Made by a program: the position numbers and the translations under genes
Source of the DNA: Rubellimicrobium mesophilum DSM 19309
GTDB lineage: Bacteria > Pseudomonadota > Alphaproteobacteria > Rhodobacterales > Rhodobacteraceae
Length of the DNA: 64,000 nt
Assembly: GCF_000600335.2 (NCBI RefSeq)
Contig: NZ_KK088563.1
Span: 1-64,000 of the forward strand
Reading direction: 5' to 3'
The notes under the pieces: generated by a model
The model's input: only the letters and a program-made list of their open reading frames with translations
Databases searched by the model: none
What the model was told of the DNA's origin: nothing
Shown here: positions 17,633-25,895 of the stretch, piece after piece
How the letters are laid out: each line of letters opens with the position of its first letter
Numbering within the stretch: the stretch's first letter is position 1

Positions 17633-18678
17633 CTGACGAGCCTGTGCGTGGCGAGGAGGAGGGCCACGATCATCGAGAGGAGCGAGAGGGACATGATGAC
17701 GTCGGCGATGAAGCTGGGCACCTCGGTCGCGCGGCTCATGGCGTCGGCGCCCACGAAGATGGTGGCGAGGAAGACGGCGGCCGCGACGACCCCGGCGGGG
17801 TGAAGGCCCGCGAGCATGGCGACGACGATCCCGGCGTAGCCGAAGCCGGGGGAGAGGGTCGTGGTGACGTAGCCGGTGGAGCCCAGGACCTCGATGGCGC
17901 CCGCGAGGCCCGCGAGGCCGCCGGACAGGGTCGCCGTGCCGAGGAGCGTGCGGGGGAGCGAGACGCCGGCGAAGGCGGCGGCGCGGGGGGAGAGGCCGGC
18001 GGCGAGGGACTCGGCGCCCCAGACGGTGCGGGCGTTGGCGAGCCAGACGAGGAGGGCAGCGCCGACAGCCACGAGGAGGCCGATGTGGAGGCGCGAGCGG
18101 GGGATCAGGTCGGGGAGGCGCAGGTCGGAGGCGACGGGGACGGAAGCCGGCCAGCCGAAGGCCATTGGGTCCTTGAGCGGGCCTTCGACCATCAGGCCCA
18201 CGAAGAGGACGGCCACGAAGTTGAGGAGGAGCGTCGTCACCACCTCGTCTACGCCGAAGCCGAGGCGGAGCGCGGTGGGGCCGAGGAGGAGGAGCGCGCC
18301 GGCGGCCATGCCGAGGAGCATGAGGAGCGGGATGCCGAGGAGCGGCGGGAGGGTCGAGACGAAGCCGTGGCCAGCCCAGGCCGTCACGAGGGCGCCGAGG
18401 TAGAGCTGGCCCTCGGCCCCGATGTTCCAGAGGCGGGCGCGGAAGGCGACCGCCGCCGCGAGGCCGGTCAGGATCAGGGGCGTGGCGCGGGCCAGCATCT
18501 CGGTGACGGCGAGGCGGGAGCCGAGGGCGCCCTTCAGCATCTCGCCGTAGGCCGCGAGGGGGCTCACCCCGGCGGCGGCGATGAGGGCTCCGGCGAGGAG
18601 GAGAGCCGCGAGCACGGCGGCGAGGGGGGACACGATGGCGTAGGCCAGCGGGACATAAGGGCGTCGTTCAAGCCGCAT
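17629..18678 (-). CDS. BMP-type nucleoside ABC transporter permease
   Basis: A 349-residue inner-membrane permease of the same importer. Hydrophobic helices run through the protein, with LARATPLILTGLAAAVAFRARLWNIGAEGQLYLGAL, the family signature, near residue 60. The start at 18678 (MRLERRPYVPL) overlaps the end of the ATPase gene by 11 bases and places a short basic segment before the first helix; the longer upstream frame is a shadow of the ATPase gene. Works with the neighbouring permease as the membrane channel. Confidence 0.88.
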   Translation of the reverse strand: MRLERRPYVPLAYAIVSPLAAVLAALLLAGALIAAAGVSPLAAYGEMLKGALGSRLAVTEMLARATPLILTGLAAAVAFRARLWNIGAEGQLYLGALVTAWAGHGFVSTLPPLLGIPLLMLLGMAAGALLLLGPTALRLGFGVDEVVTTLLLNFVAVLFVGLMVEGPLKDPMAFGWPASVPVASDLRLPDLIPRSRLHIGLLVAVGAALLVWLANARTVWGAESLAAGLSPRAAAFAGVSLPRTLLGTATLSGGLAGLAGAIEVLGSTGYVTTTLSPGFGYAGIVVAMLAGLHPAGVVAAAVFLATIFVGADAMSRATEVPSFIADVIMSLSLLSMIVALLLATHRLVR

Positions 18679-20185
18679 CCTGGGCCTCCCAGGCGCCGGC
18701 CATGAGGAGGCCGAGGCGTCTCGGGTCGGCCTCCTCGGCGGGGATGGGGGCGGAGAGCCGACCCTTGACGATGGCCTGGAGGCGGTCGGAGAGGGCGAGC
18801 GCCTCGTCGAGTTCCTCCGAGATGAGGAGGATGGCGGCGCCGTTCTCGCGGGCTTCGAGGAGGCGGGCGTGGACGGCGGCGATGGCGCCCTCGTCGAGGC
18901 CGCGCGTGGGCTGGTTGGCGAGGAGGAAGCGCGGGCTCGCGGCGAGCGTGCGGCCAAGGATGAGCTTCTGCATATTGCCGCCGGAAAGGAGCCTCGTGCG
19001 GGTGTCGGGGGTGGCGCCTCGGATGTCGAACCTTGCGATGAGGTCCTGCGCGAACGTCTTGGCGGCGGCGCGGCGAACGAAGCCGTTGCGGGCGAAGGCG
19101 GGGTCGCGGGCGCGCTCCAGGGTGGCGTTCTCCCAGACGGCGAGCTCTCCGATGACGCCCTCGGCGTGGCGGTCCTCGGGGATGCGGCCGACGCCGGCGC
19201 GGATCAGGGACCGGGGGGAGAGCGCGGTCATGTCGTGGTTGCCGAGGGTGAGGCGGCCGGAGGTGGGGCGGGCGAGGCCGGAGAGGAGGCGGCCCAGGGC
19301 GGCCTGGCCGTTGCCGGAGACGCCGACGAGGCCGAGGACCTCGCCCTCACGGACCTCGAAGGTGACGGCGTCGAGACGGGTCTCGCCGTGGTCCGTGAGG
19401 GTGACGTTGTCGGCCTTGAGGACCACGGGGCCGGGGGCGCGGGCCTCGCGCCGGGGGCGGGTGACGCAGCGGCCGACCATCAGCTCGGCCAGCTCGGCGG
19501 GGGTGGTGGCCTTGGTGGCGCGCTCGGCCACCAGCTTGCCGGCGCGGAGGACGGCGACGCGGTCGGAGGCGGCCATGACCTCGTGGAGCTTGTGGCTGAT
19601 GAAGACGATGGAGAGCCCCTGCCCCGTCATGCCGCGCAGGGTCCTGAACAGTTGCTCGGCCTCGGGGCGGGCGAGGACGGCGGTGGGCTCATCGAGGATC
19701 AGGATGCGGGCGTCGCGGTACAGGGCCTTGAGGATCTCGACGCGCTGGCGCTCGCCGACCGAGAGGTCCCCGACCCGCGCGTCCGGGTCCACGGGGAGGC
19801 CGAAGCGGGTGGCGAGGTCGAGGAGCTTCTGGCGGGCGTCGGCGCGGTGGGAGCGGAGGCGCAGGAGGGGCTCGGAGCCGATCACGACGTTGTCGAGGAC
19901 GGACAGGTTCCCGGCGAGGGTGAAGTGCTGGTGGACCATGCCGACGCCGGCCTCGATGGCGGCGCGGGGCTTCCCGGGGGGAAGCGGACGGCCATGGACG
20001 CGCACCTCGCCCTCGTCGGCGGTGTAGTGGCCGAAGAGGATGTTCATCAGCGTCGTCTTGCCCGCGCCGTTCTCGCCGAGCAGCGCCAGCACCTCGCCCT
20101 GGGCGAGGGACAAGGTGATGGCGTCGTTGGCGAGGAGCGGGCCGAAGCGCTTGGTGATGTGGTCGAGTTCGAGGACGGGGGTCAT
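18668..20185 (-). CDS. BMP-type nucleoside ABC transporter ATP-binding protein (two domains)
   Basis: A 505-residue ATPase made of two ABC domains in tandem, like RbsA or NupO types. The first has Walker A GENGAGKTT, signature LSVGERQRVEILKALY and Walker B ILILDEPTAVL. The second has a degenerate loop GVSGNGQAALG in place of a full Walker A and signature LLSGGNMQKLILGRTL, a usual asymmetry in this class. Drives import with the two downstream permeases; cytoplasmic face of the membrane. First gene of the transporter operon, divergent from the aminopeptidase gene at 20324. Confidence 0.9.
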   Translation of the reverse strand: MTPVLELDHITKRFGPLLANDAITLSLAQGEVLALLGENGAGKTTLMNILFGHYTADEGEVRVHGRPLPPGKPRAAIEAGVGMVHQHFTLAGNLSVLDNVVIGSEPLLRLRSHRADARQKLLDLATRFGLPVDPDARVGDLSVGERQRVEILKALYRDARILILDEPTAVLARPEAEQLFRTLRGMTGQGLSIVFISHKLHEVMAASDRVAVLRAGKLVAERATKATTPAELAELMVGRCVTRPRREARAPGPVVLKADNVTLTDHGETRLDAVTFEVREGEVLGLVGVSGNGQAALGRLLSGLARPTSGRLTLGNHDMTALSPRSLIRAGVGRIPEDRHAEGVIGELAVWENATLERARDPAFARNGFVRRAAAKTFAQDLIARFDIRGATPDTRTRLLSGGNMQKLILGRTLAASPRFLLANQPTRGLDEGAIAAVHARLLEARENGAAILLISEELDEALALSDRLQAIVKGRLSAPIPAEEADPRRLGLLMAGAWEAQDAA

Positions 20186-20323
20186 GGTGGGTCCGGGTTC
20201 AATGCTGGAATCACCCTAGCACGGCCCAAGGGGGTGTTGCGTCGCGTCACTGAGCACCGTGCGTTGCGTCCCCCCTGCCCCGCCGTTAACCGTTTGCGGG
20301 TTGCAGCAGGAAAGGCCGTGCCG

Positions 20324-21553
20324 ATGCCCGACAACCAGCTCCTCGACCGCTATGCCGAGCTTACCGTGCGCTCGGGCGTGAACATCCAGCCGGGGCAGCA
20401 ACTCGTGGTGACGGCGCCGCTGGAAGCGGCCCCGCTGGCACGGAAGATCACCGAGCACGCTTACCGCGCCGGGGCGAGCCTCGTGACGGTGCTCTACAGC
20501 GACGAGCAGGCGACGCTGGCGCGGTTCCAGCTTGCGCCGGACGACGCCTTCGACGTGGCGCCGGGATGGCTGTTCAACGGGATGGCCGAGGCGTTCAAGG
20601 GCGGGGCGGCGCGGCTCGCGCTCGTGGGGGAGGACCCGGCGCTGCTGTCGGAACAGGACCCGGCGAAGGTCGCGCGGGCCAACAAGGCGCGCGCGGTCGC
20701 CTACCGTCCGGCGCTGGAATATATCTCGGGCTTCGCGATCAACTGGAGCATCGTGGCCTTTGCCCACCCGGCCTGGGCGCGGGCGGTGTTCCCCGGCGTG
20801 CCGGAGGGCGAGGCGGTCGAGCGGCTGTGGCAGGCGATCTTCGCGGTGACGCGGACGGACCGGCCCGATCCGGTGGCCGCGTGGGCGGAGCACTCGGCGG
20901 AGCTGGAACGGCGGGCGAAGTGGCTCAACGATGGGCGGTTCAGCGCGCTGCGTTACAGCGGGCCGGGGACGGACCTGACGCTCGGGCTCGCGGACGAGCA
21001 CAAGTGGCTCGCGGCGGGGGGGAAGGCCAAGAACGGGGTGTTCTGTATCGCGAACCTGCCGACCGAGGAGGTCTTCACCATGCCGCACCGGGAGCGGGTG
21101 GAGGGGACGGTGAGGTCCACGAAGCCGCTCTCCTACAACGGGACGCTGATCGACGGCATCCGGGTGCGGCTCAAAGGGGGGCGGATCGTCGAGGCCTTCG
21201 CCGAGAAGGGCGAGGAGACGCTGCGGAGCCTGCTGGCCACCGACGAGGGGGCGGCGCGACTTGGGGAGGTGGCGCTGGTGCCGCATTCGTCGCCCATCTC
21301 GCAGTCGGGGCTGCTGTTCCAGAACACGCTCTTCGACGAGAACGCGGCGAGCCACATCGCGGTCGGGCAGGCCTATCCGGACACCATCGCCGGGGGCGGG
21401 CGGCGGCCGAAGGAGGAGCTTGCGCGGATGGGGATGAACGAGAGCGTGGTGCATGTGGACTGGATGATCGGGTCCGAGGAGATCGATATCGACGGGGTGC
21501 GGGAGGATGGGTCCGCCGTGCCGGTGATGCGCGGGGGCGAGTGGGCAGAGTGA
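20324..21553 (+). CDS. M29 family (thermophilic-type) aminopeptidase
   Basis: A 409-residue metallopeptidase of family M29, which removes N-terminal amino acids from peptides using a two-metal site. Recognisable segments: GVNIQPGQQLVVTAPLEAAPLARKITEHAYRAGA at the N-terminus, then CIANLPTEEVFTMPHRERVEGTV with the metal-binding Glu, VALVPHSSPISQSGLLFQNTLFDENAASHIAVGQAY, and MNESVVHVDWMIGSEEIDIDG at the end. The start at 20324 follows AGGAAAGG; the open frame extends far upstream but that part is antisense to the ATPase gene. It sits alone between transporter genes on the other strand; cytoplasmic. Confidence 0.88.
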   Translation: MPDNQLLDRYAELTVRSGVNIQPGQQLVVTAPLEAAPLARKITEHAYRAGASLVTVLYSDEQATLARFQLAPDDAFDVAPGWLFNGMAEAFKGGAARLALVGEDPALLSEQDPAKVARANKARAVAYRPALEYISGFAINWSIVAFAHPAWARAVFPGVPEGEAVERLWQAIFAVTRTDRPDPVAAWAEHSAELERRAKWLNDGRFSALRYSGPGTDLTLGLADEHKWLAAGGKAKNGVFCIANLPTEEVFTMPHRERVEGTVRSTKPLSYNGTLIDGIRVRLKGGRIVEAFAEKGEETLRSLLATDEGAARLGEVALVPHSSPISQSGLLFQNTLFDENAASHIAVGQAYPDTIAGGGRRPKEELARMGMNESVVHVDWMIGSEEIDIDGVREDGSAVPVMRGGEWAE

Positions 21554-21562
21554 GGAGTCGGA

Positions 21563-21640
21563 CGTAGGGCGGGGCTCACCCCGTCGGCCCCGTGTGCGCC
21601 GCAGGCCGAGGTCGCGTGGCGGGGTGAACCCCGCCCTACG
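21563..21640. repeat. Palindromic intergenic repeat, copy 1 (between convergent genes)
   Basis: Arms of 21 bases (21563-21583 and 21620-21640) are inverted copies with one mismatch; each arm is itself a small palindrome (CGGGG-CTCA-CCCCG). The centre GTGCGCCG..GGCCGAGGTCGCGTGGCGGG is shared with copy 2 at 25801-25880. It sits between the converging ends of the aminopeptidase and BMP genes and could fold as a strong hairpin, acting as a two-way terminator or mRNA stabiliser. Confidence 0.7.
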
Positions 21641-21672
21641 GAGCCCGCTGGGGGCATCGCGCCCCCTGCCCG

Positions 21673-22656
21673 TCAGGACGGCTCGGCCGGGTCGATGGGG
21701 ACCTCGAAGGCGCCCGAGGTGATCTCGTCGCGCTTGGCCTCCATGGGCGGGATCGCGTCGGCGGGGACCATGTCGGCGTTGTAGACCAGCTCGTTGCCGC
21801 CGTGGCGCATGAAGGAGTACTCCGTGTAGCTCTTGCCCACGGGATTGCCGGCCTTGATGTCGGCGACGACGGCCTCGACGGTGGGGCCGAAGTTCCAGAC
21901 GGCGCTGGCGAAGACGGTGTCGGGGTAGCGGTCGCTGTAGTCGGTCAGCGAGCCGATGGCCTGCCCCTCTCCTGCGCGCCGTCGGCGGTGCCGATCCGCT
22001 CTCCGAAGAGGATGTCGGACCCGGCGTCGATCTGGGCGATGGCGGCCTCCTTGGCCTTGGCGGGGTCGAACCAGGCGCCGATGTAGGCGTTCGTGAAGGT
22101 CGCGTCGGGGTTCACCTCCTTCACGCCGAGGCGGAAGGCGTTGATGAGGAGGTTCACCTCGGGAATCGGGTAGCCGCCGACCGAGCCGAACTTGCCCGTC
22201 TGGGACATCTTCGCGGCCAGCATCCCGGCGAGGTAGGCGGCCTCGTGGTTGTAGGTGCCGAACGACCCCGAAGTTGTCGCCCGCCGGCTCGCCAGAGGAG
22301 CCCATGAGGAAGGCGGCTCGTGGGTAGTCTGCGGCGACCTCGCGGGCCTCGTTCTCGACGGCGTAGGATTCGCCCAGGACGAGTTGGGCGCCGGCCTCGG
22401 CATACTCGCGCATGGCGCGGGGGTAGTCGGTGGCGGCGATGCCCTCGGAGAACTCGTAGGTGATGAGGCCCTGCTCGGCGGCCTGCTGGAGCGCGAGGTG
22501 GACGCGGCTGTTCCAGGCGTTCTCGACGGGGGAGGCGTGGACGCCGGCGACCTTGATCGGGGCGTCCTGGGCTTGGGCGCGACGGAAGGTGACGGGGAGC
22601 GCGAGGAGCGCGCCCGCGCCGAGGAGGAGGTGGCGACGGGAGGCGTGGAGCTTCAT
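21673..22656 (-). pseudogene. BMP family ABC transporter substrate-binding protein, two compensating frameshifts
   Basis: Periplasmic binding protein of the BMP (basic membrane protein) family, which captures nucleosides or related compounds for the importer at 16691-20185. The N-terminus MKLHASRRHLLLGAGALLALP..AQAQDAP is a Tat-like signal peptide. The frame is broken twice: one extra base near 22263 (after GDNFGV) and one missing base near 21968 (before QAIGSLTDYSD). The middle, GTYNHEAAYLAGMLAAKMSQTG to DILFGERIGTADGAQ, is intact in another frame. Joining the pieces gives about 327 residues, a normal length. Two opposite indels with everything else conserved suggest sequencing errors. It follows the amidohydrolase gene by 37 bases, with AGGAAAGG before the ATG. 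Confidence 0.8.
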
Positions 22657-22693
22657 CTGGGGGGTCCTTTCCTGTCGGGGGTCGTTCTTGTTG

Positions 22694-23986
22694 TCAGTCG
22701 AGCGCCGGGGGCGCGTAGTCCGCCGGATCGACCATGTCCGGGCGGCCATCAAGGGAGAGGCGGGCGGTGCGGGGGGCGGTCTCGGACAGGACCTTGCCCT
22801 CGCGGAGGACGAGGAGGCGGGTGGCGCGGAGGCGGATCGCCTCGATGGGATCGCGGGCCTGGAGAAGGACGAGCGACGCGGGGCCGCCCACGCGGAGGGT
22901 CGGGTCGGGGAGGCCCATGGCGGCGGCGCCCCCGAGCGTGACCGAGTCGAAGGCCCAGCGCATCGCCTCGCGCGAGGTCATGGGGACGGCGTGGATGCCC
23001 ATGCTCGCCACCTCGAGCATGTCGGCGGAGCCCAGGGGATACCAGGGGTCCATGCAGCAGTCCTGGCCGAAGGCGACGTTGACGCCCGCCGCCCGTAGTT
23101 CCGGCACGCGGGTCAGGCCCCGGCGGCGGGGATAGGTGTCGGCGCGGCCCTGGAGGGTGATGTTGATGTTGGGGTTCGGGACGATGTGGATGCCGGATTC
23201 GGCGATCAGCGGGATGAGCTTGCTGGCGTAGTAGTTGTCCATGCTGTGCATGGAGGTGCAGTGGGAGCCGACGACGCGGGCGGCTAGCCGCAGGCGCGTG
23301 GCCTCGGCGGCGAGCGTCTCGATGTGGCGGCTCAGGGGGTCGTCGGATTCGTCGCAGTGGAGGTCCACGGGGAGGCCGCGCTCGGCGGCGATCTCGCAGA
23401 GGCGGATGACGGAAAGGCGGCCGTCCTCCATCGTGCGCTCGAAGTGGGGGATGCCGCCGACCACGTCCACGCCCATGTCGAGGGCGCGGAGGAGGTTCGC
23501 CTCGGCGGTGGGCGAGCGGTAGAGGCCGTCCTGGGGGAATGCGACGAGCTGGAGGTCGATGTAGGGTCTGACCTTGGCGCGGACCTCGATGAGGGCCTCG
23601 GTGGCGGTGAGGCGGTCGTCGCAGACGTCGACATGGGTGCGGATCGAGAGGAGGCCCTGCGAGACGGCGAGGTCGCAGTAGCGGAGCGCGCGCTCGATCA
23701 CCGCCTCGGGGGTGAGGATCGGCTTCAGCTCGCCCCAGAGGGCGATGCCTTCGAGGAGGGTGCCGGAGCGGTTGAGGCGCGGGATGCCGAGCGACAGCGT
23801 GGCGTCCATGTGGAAGTGGGGGTCCACGAAGGGCGGGCTGGCGAGGCGCCCGGCCCCGTCGATCTCGCGCGCGGCCTTGCCCTGGAGGTTGGGCTCCATG
23901 GCGGCGATGCGGCCGTCCGCGATGCCGATGTCGAGAGGGCCGCGGCCGTCCGGCAGGCGGACGTTCCGCAGGATCAGATCCAGCAT
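22694..23986 (-). CDS. Cytosine-deaminase-like amidohydrolase
   Basis: A 430-residue metal-dependent hydrolase of the amidohydrolase superfamily, closest by motif to cytosine deaminase (CodA), which turns cytosine to uracil. Metal and substrate motifs: FVDPHFHMDA, LQLVAFPQDG, HCDESDD, GSHCTSMHS and GQDCCMDPWYPLGSADML. In E. coli CodA the equivalent of the last one is GHDDVFDPWY, so one active-site Asp is Cys here; the substrate may be another pyrimidine, triazine or related ring. Downstream lies a nucleoside-type binding protein, supporting uptake and deamination of bases. The upstream Lrp gene may be in the same operon. Confidence 0.82.
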   Translation of the reverse strand: MLDLILRNVRLPDGRGPLDIGIADGRIAAMEPNLQGKAAREIDGAGRLASPPFVDPHFHMDATLSLGIPRLNRSGTLLEGIALWGELKPILTPEAVIERALRYCDLAVSQGLLSIRTHVDVCDDRLTATEALIEVRAKVRPYIDLQLVAFPQDGLYRSPTAEANLLRALDMGVDVVGGIPHFERTMEDGRLSVIRLCEIAAERGLPVDLHCDESDDPLSRHIETLAAEATRLRLAARVVGSHCTSMHSMDNYYASKLIPLIAESGIHIVPNPNINITLQGRADTYPRRRGLTRVPELRAAGVNVAFGQDCCMDPWYPLGSADMLEVASMGIHAVPMTSREAMRWAFDSVTLGGAAAMGLPDPTLRVGGPASLVLLQARDPIEAIRLRATRLLVLREGKVLSETAPRTARLSLDGRPDMVDPADYAPPALD

Positions 23987-24086
23987 GGCGAGTTCCCCTA
24001 ACCCCTTGAGGGGACGCTAACAGGCGCGGAACGTCGGTCAAGCGGCGTGGCGGTCCCGACCCGAGGGAAAGCGCGGAGACCGCCCG

Positions 24087-24560
24087 CTAGAGCGGCAGGC
24101 CGGCCTCGGGCTTGAGCTGGTCCATGACGATCTGGCTCTGGACGCGGGCGACCGAGGGGTGCGGGAGGAGCGAGCCGTGGACGAGGCGGTTCAGTTCCGC
24201 GAGGTCGGCGCACCAGACCCGGAGGAGGTAGTCGGACTGGCCGGTGATCGTCCAGGCGGCGACCACCTGGGGCAGCGTGGCGAGGAGGCGGGCGAAGTCG
24301 CGGGCGGCGTCGGGACTGTGGGCGGCCATCTGCACCTGGATGAAGGCCTGGACCTTGAGGCCCAGGCGGTCGGGGTCGAGGCGGGCGAGGTAGCCGGCGA
24401 CCACGCCCTCGGCCTCCAGGCGCTGGCGGCGGCGGGCGGCCTGGCTGGGGGACAGGTTCAGGCACTCGCCCAAGTCCTGCGCGGTGATGGTCGCGTCGCG
24501 CTGGAGCTCGGCGAGGAGGCGGAGGTCGGTGGCGTCGATGGTGCGGGCGTCTTGCGGCAA
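24087..24560 (-). CDS. Lrp/AsnC family transcriptional regulator
   Basis: A 157-residue regulator: N-terminal winged helix-turn-helix (DLRLLAELQRDATITAQDLGECLNLSPSQAARRRQRLEAEG) and a C-terminal ligand-binding RAM domain (KVQAFIQVQM to VQSQIVMDQLKPEAGLPL). No ATG exists in this frame near the start of the domain; TTG at 24560 with GGAAG upstream gives MPQDARTIDATDL and is the best start. It is divergent from the 4-hydroxyphenylpyruvate dioxygenase gene, with a 123-base shared promoter region containing 11-base-phased repeats, so control of that gene by an amino acid signal is likely. The cytosine-deaminase-like gene follows 100 bases downstream. Confidence 0.85.
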   Translation of the reverse strand: MPQDARTIDATDLRLLAELQRDATITAQDLGECLNLSPSQAARRRQRLEAEGVVAGYLARLDPDRLGLKVQAFIQVQMAAHSPDAARDFARLLATLPQVVAAWTITGQSDYLLRVWCADLAELNRLVHGSLLPHPSVARVQSQIVMDQLKPEAGLPL

Positions 24561-24612
24561 ACCAGTGCTTCCGTGCGAGGGGCTCGCATGAATGACGGCC
24601 CGGAGGGTGAAC

Positions 24613-24640
24613 TTCGCGCGCCCTTCGCGCGTTCCTTGCG
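24613..24640. promoter_or_regulatory. Three helically phased repeats in the Lrp/HPPD promoter region
   Basis: TTCGCG at 24613 and 24624 and TTGCG at 24635 recur exactly every 11 bases in the gap between the divergent Lrp-family regulator and the dioxygenase gene. Such same-face repeats are a common way for Lrp-type octamers to bind. The assignment rests on position and spacing. Confidence 0.35.
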
Positions 24641-24683
24641 AGAGACTAGCGGAACCCGTCCAACCACGCAAAGGCCACCCGTC

Positions 24684-25778
24684 ATGGGTCCCTTCCCGCA
24701 CGACGCGCCGCGCGCGACCATCTCCGCCCAGAACCCCGCCGGGACCGACGGCTTCGAGTTCGTCGAGTTCGCCCATCCCGAGCCGCAGGCGCTGCGCGAC
24801 CTCTTCGCGCGCATGGGCTATGAGCTGGTGGCGCGGCACAAGGCGAAGGCGGTCGAGCTCTGGCAACAGGGGGACATCACCTATGTGCTGAATGACGAGC
24901 CGGGCTCGCACGGGCGGGAGTTCGTGGAGGAGCATGGACCCTGCGCGCCGTCGATGGGGTGGCGCGTGGCGGATGCGCGGCATGCCTATGAGCACGCGGT
25001 CAAGAATGGCGCCACGCCCTATGAGGGGCCGGGGAAGGTGATGGACCTGCCGGCCATCGTCGGGATCGGGGGGTCGCTGATCTACTTCAACGACCGCTAT
25101 TGGGACGCGAACCCCTATGACGGGGAGTTCGACTGGGTGGCGGATGCGAAGCCGAAGGGGGTCGGGTTCTACTACCTCGACCACCTGACCCACAACGTCC
25201 ACAAGGGCAACATGGACACGTGGTTCGACTTCTACGGGCGGCTGTTCAACTTTCGCCAGATACGCTTCTTTGACATCGAGGGGAAATACTCCGGCCTGCA
25301 CTCGCGTGCCTTGACGTCGCCGGACGGGCGCATCCGCATCCCGATCAACGAGGACCGGGGCGAGACCGGGCAGATCGTGGAATACCTCAAGCGCTACAAG
25401 GGCGAGGGCATCCAGCACATCGCGGTGGGGACGGACGACATCTATGCGAGCGTCGACGCCATCGCGGACAGGGGCGTGAGGTTCATGCCGAAGCCGCCGA
25501 TGACCTACTACGAGACCTCGAGGGATCGCGTGGCGGGGCACGACGAGCCCGTCGAGAAGCTCGCGAAGCACGGCATCCTGATCGACGGCGAGGGCGTGCT
25601 GAACGGGGGAGAGACCAAGATCCTGCTCCAGATCTTCTCGCGCACCGTCATCGGGCCGATCTTCTTCGAGTTCATCCAGCGGAAGGGCGACGAGGGCTTC
25701 GGCGAGGGGAACTTCAAGGCGCTGTTCGAGAGCATCGAGCAGGACCAGATCGAGCGCGGGGTGCTGAAGGCGGGGTGA
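24684..25778 (+). CDS. hppD: 4-Hydroxyphenylpyruvate dioxygenase
   Basis: A 364-residue Fe(II) dioxygenase that turns 4-hydroxyphenylpyruvate into homogentisate in tyrosine and phenylalanine breakdown. Two vicinal-oxygen-chelate halves are present. The iron ligands can be read as His in YYLDHLTHNV, His in GIQHIAVGT and Glu in IFFEFIQRKG; the C-terminal FGEGNFKALFESIE is the family tail. The start at 24684 follows AAAGG. It is divergent from an Lrp-type regulator and converges with the fumarylacetoacetase gene, from which it is separated by a palindromic repeat. Cytoplasmic. Confidence 0.95.
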   Translation: MGPFPHDAPRATISAQNPAGTDGFEFVEFAHPEPQALRDLFARMGYELVARHKAKAVELWQQGDITYVLNDEPGSHGREFVEEHGPCAPSMGWRVADARHAYEHAVKNGATPYEGPGKVMDLPAIVGIGGSLIYFNDRYWDANPYDGEFDWVADAKPKGVGFYYLDHLTHNVHKGNMDTWFDFYGRLFNFRQIRFFDIEGKYSGLHSRALTSPDGRIRIPINEDRGETGQIVEYLKRYKGEGIQHIAVGTDDIYASVDAIADRGVRFMPKPPMTYYETSRDRVAGHDEPVEKLAKHGILIDGEGVLNGGETKILLQIFSRTVIGPIFFEFIQRKGDEGFGEGNFKALFESIEQDQIERGVLKAG

Positions 25779-25800
25779 CGGAGCGCGTCCGTGGCCGGTC

Positions 25801-25880
25801 GGGCGGGCTTCAGCCCGCCATGCTCCGTCGGGTGCCGGTGCGCCGTCGGCCGAGGTCGCGTGGCGGGCTGAAGCCCGCCC
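25801..25880. repeat. Palindromic intergenic repeat, copy 2 (between convergent genes)
   Basis: Arms GGGCGGGCTTCAGCCCGCCA (25801-25820) and its exact reverse complement (25861-25880) flank a centre that matches copy 1 at 21563-21640. Each arm contains its own 8-bp palindrome (GGCGGGCT-TC-AGCCCGCC). It lies between the converging ends of the hppD and fumarylacetoacetase genes. Likely a REP/BIME-like element working as a bidirectional terminator. Confidence 0.75.
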
Positions 25881-25895
25881 TACGGCGTGGCGCCC

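Noticed and set aside
18869-21553. An 894-codon open frame that would extend the aminopeptidase far upstream
   Set aside because: The first 485 codons are antisense to the ABC ATPase gene and have Ala/Gly/Arg-rich composition; only the part from 20324 shows family motifs and a binding site.
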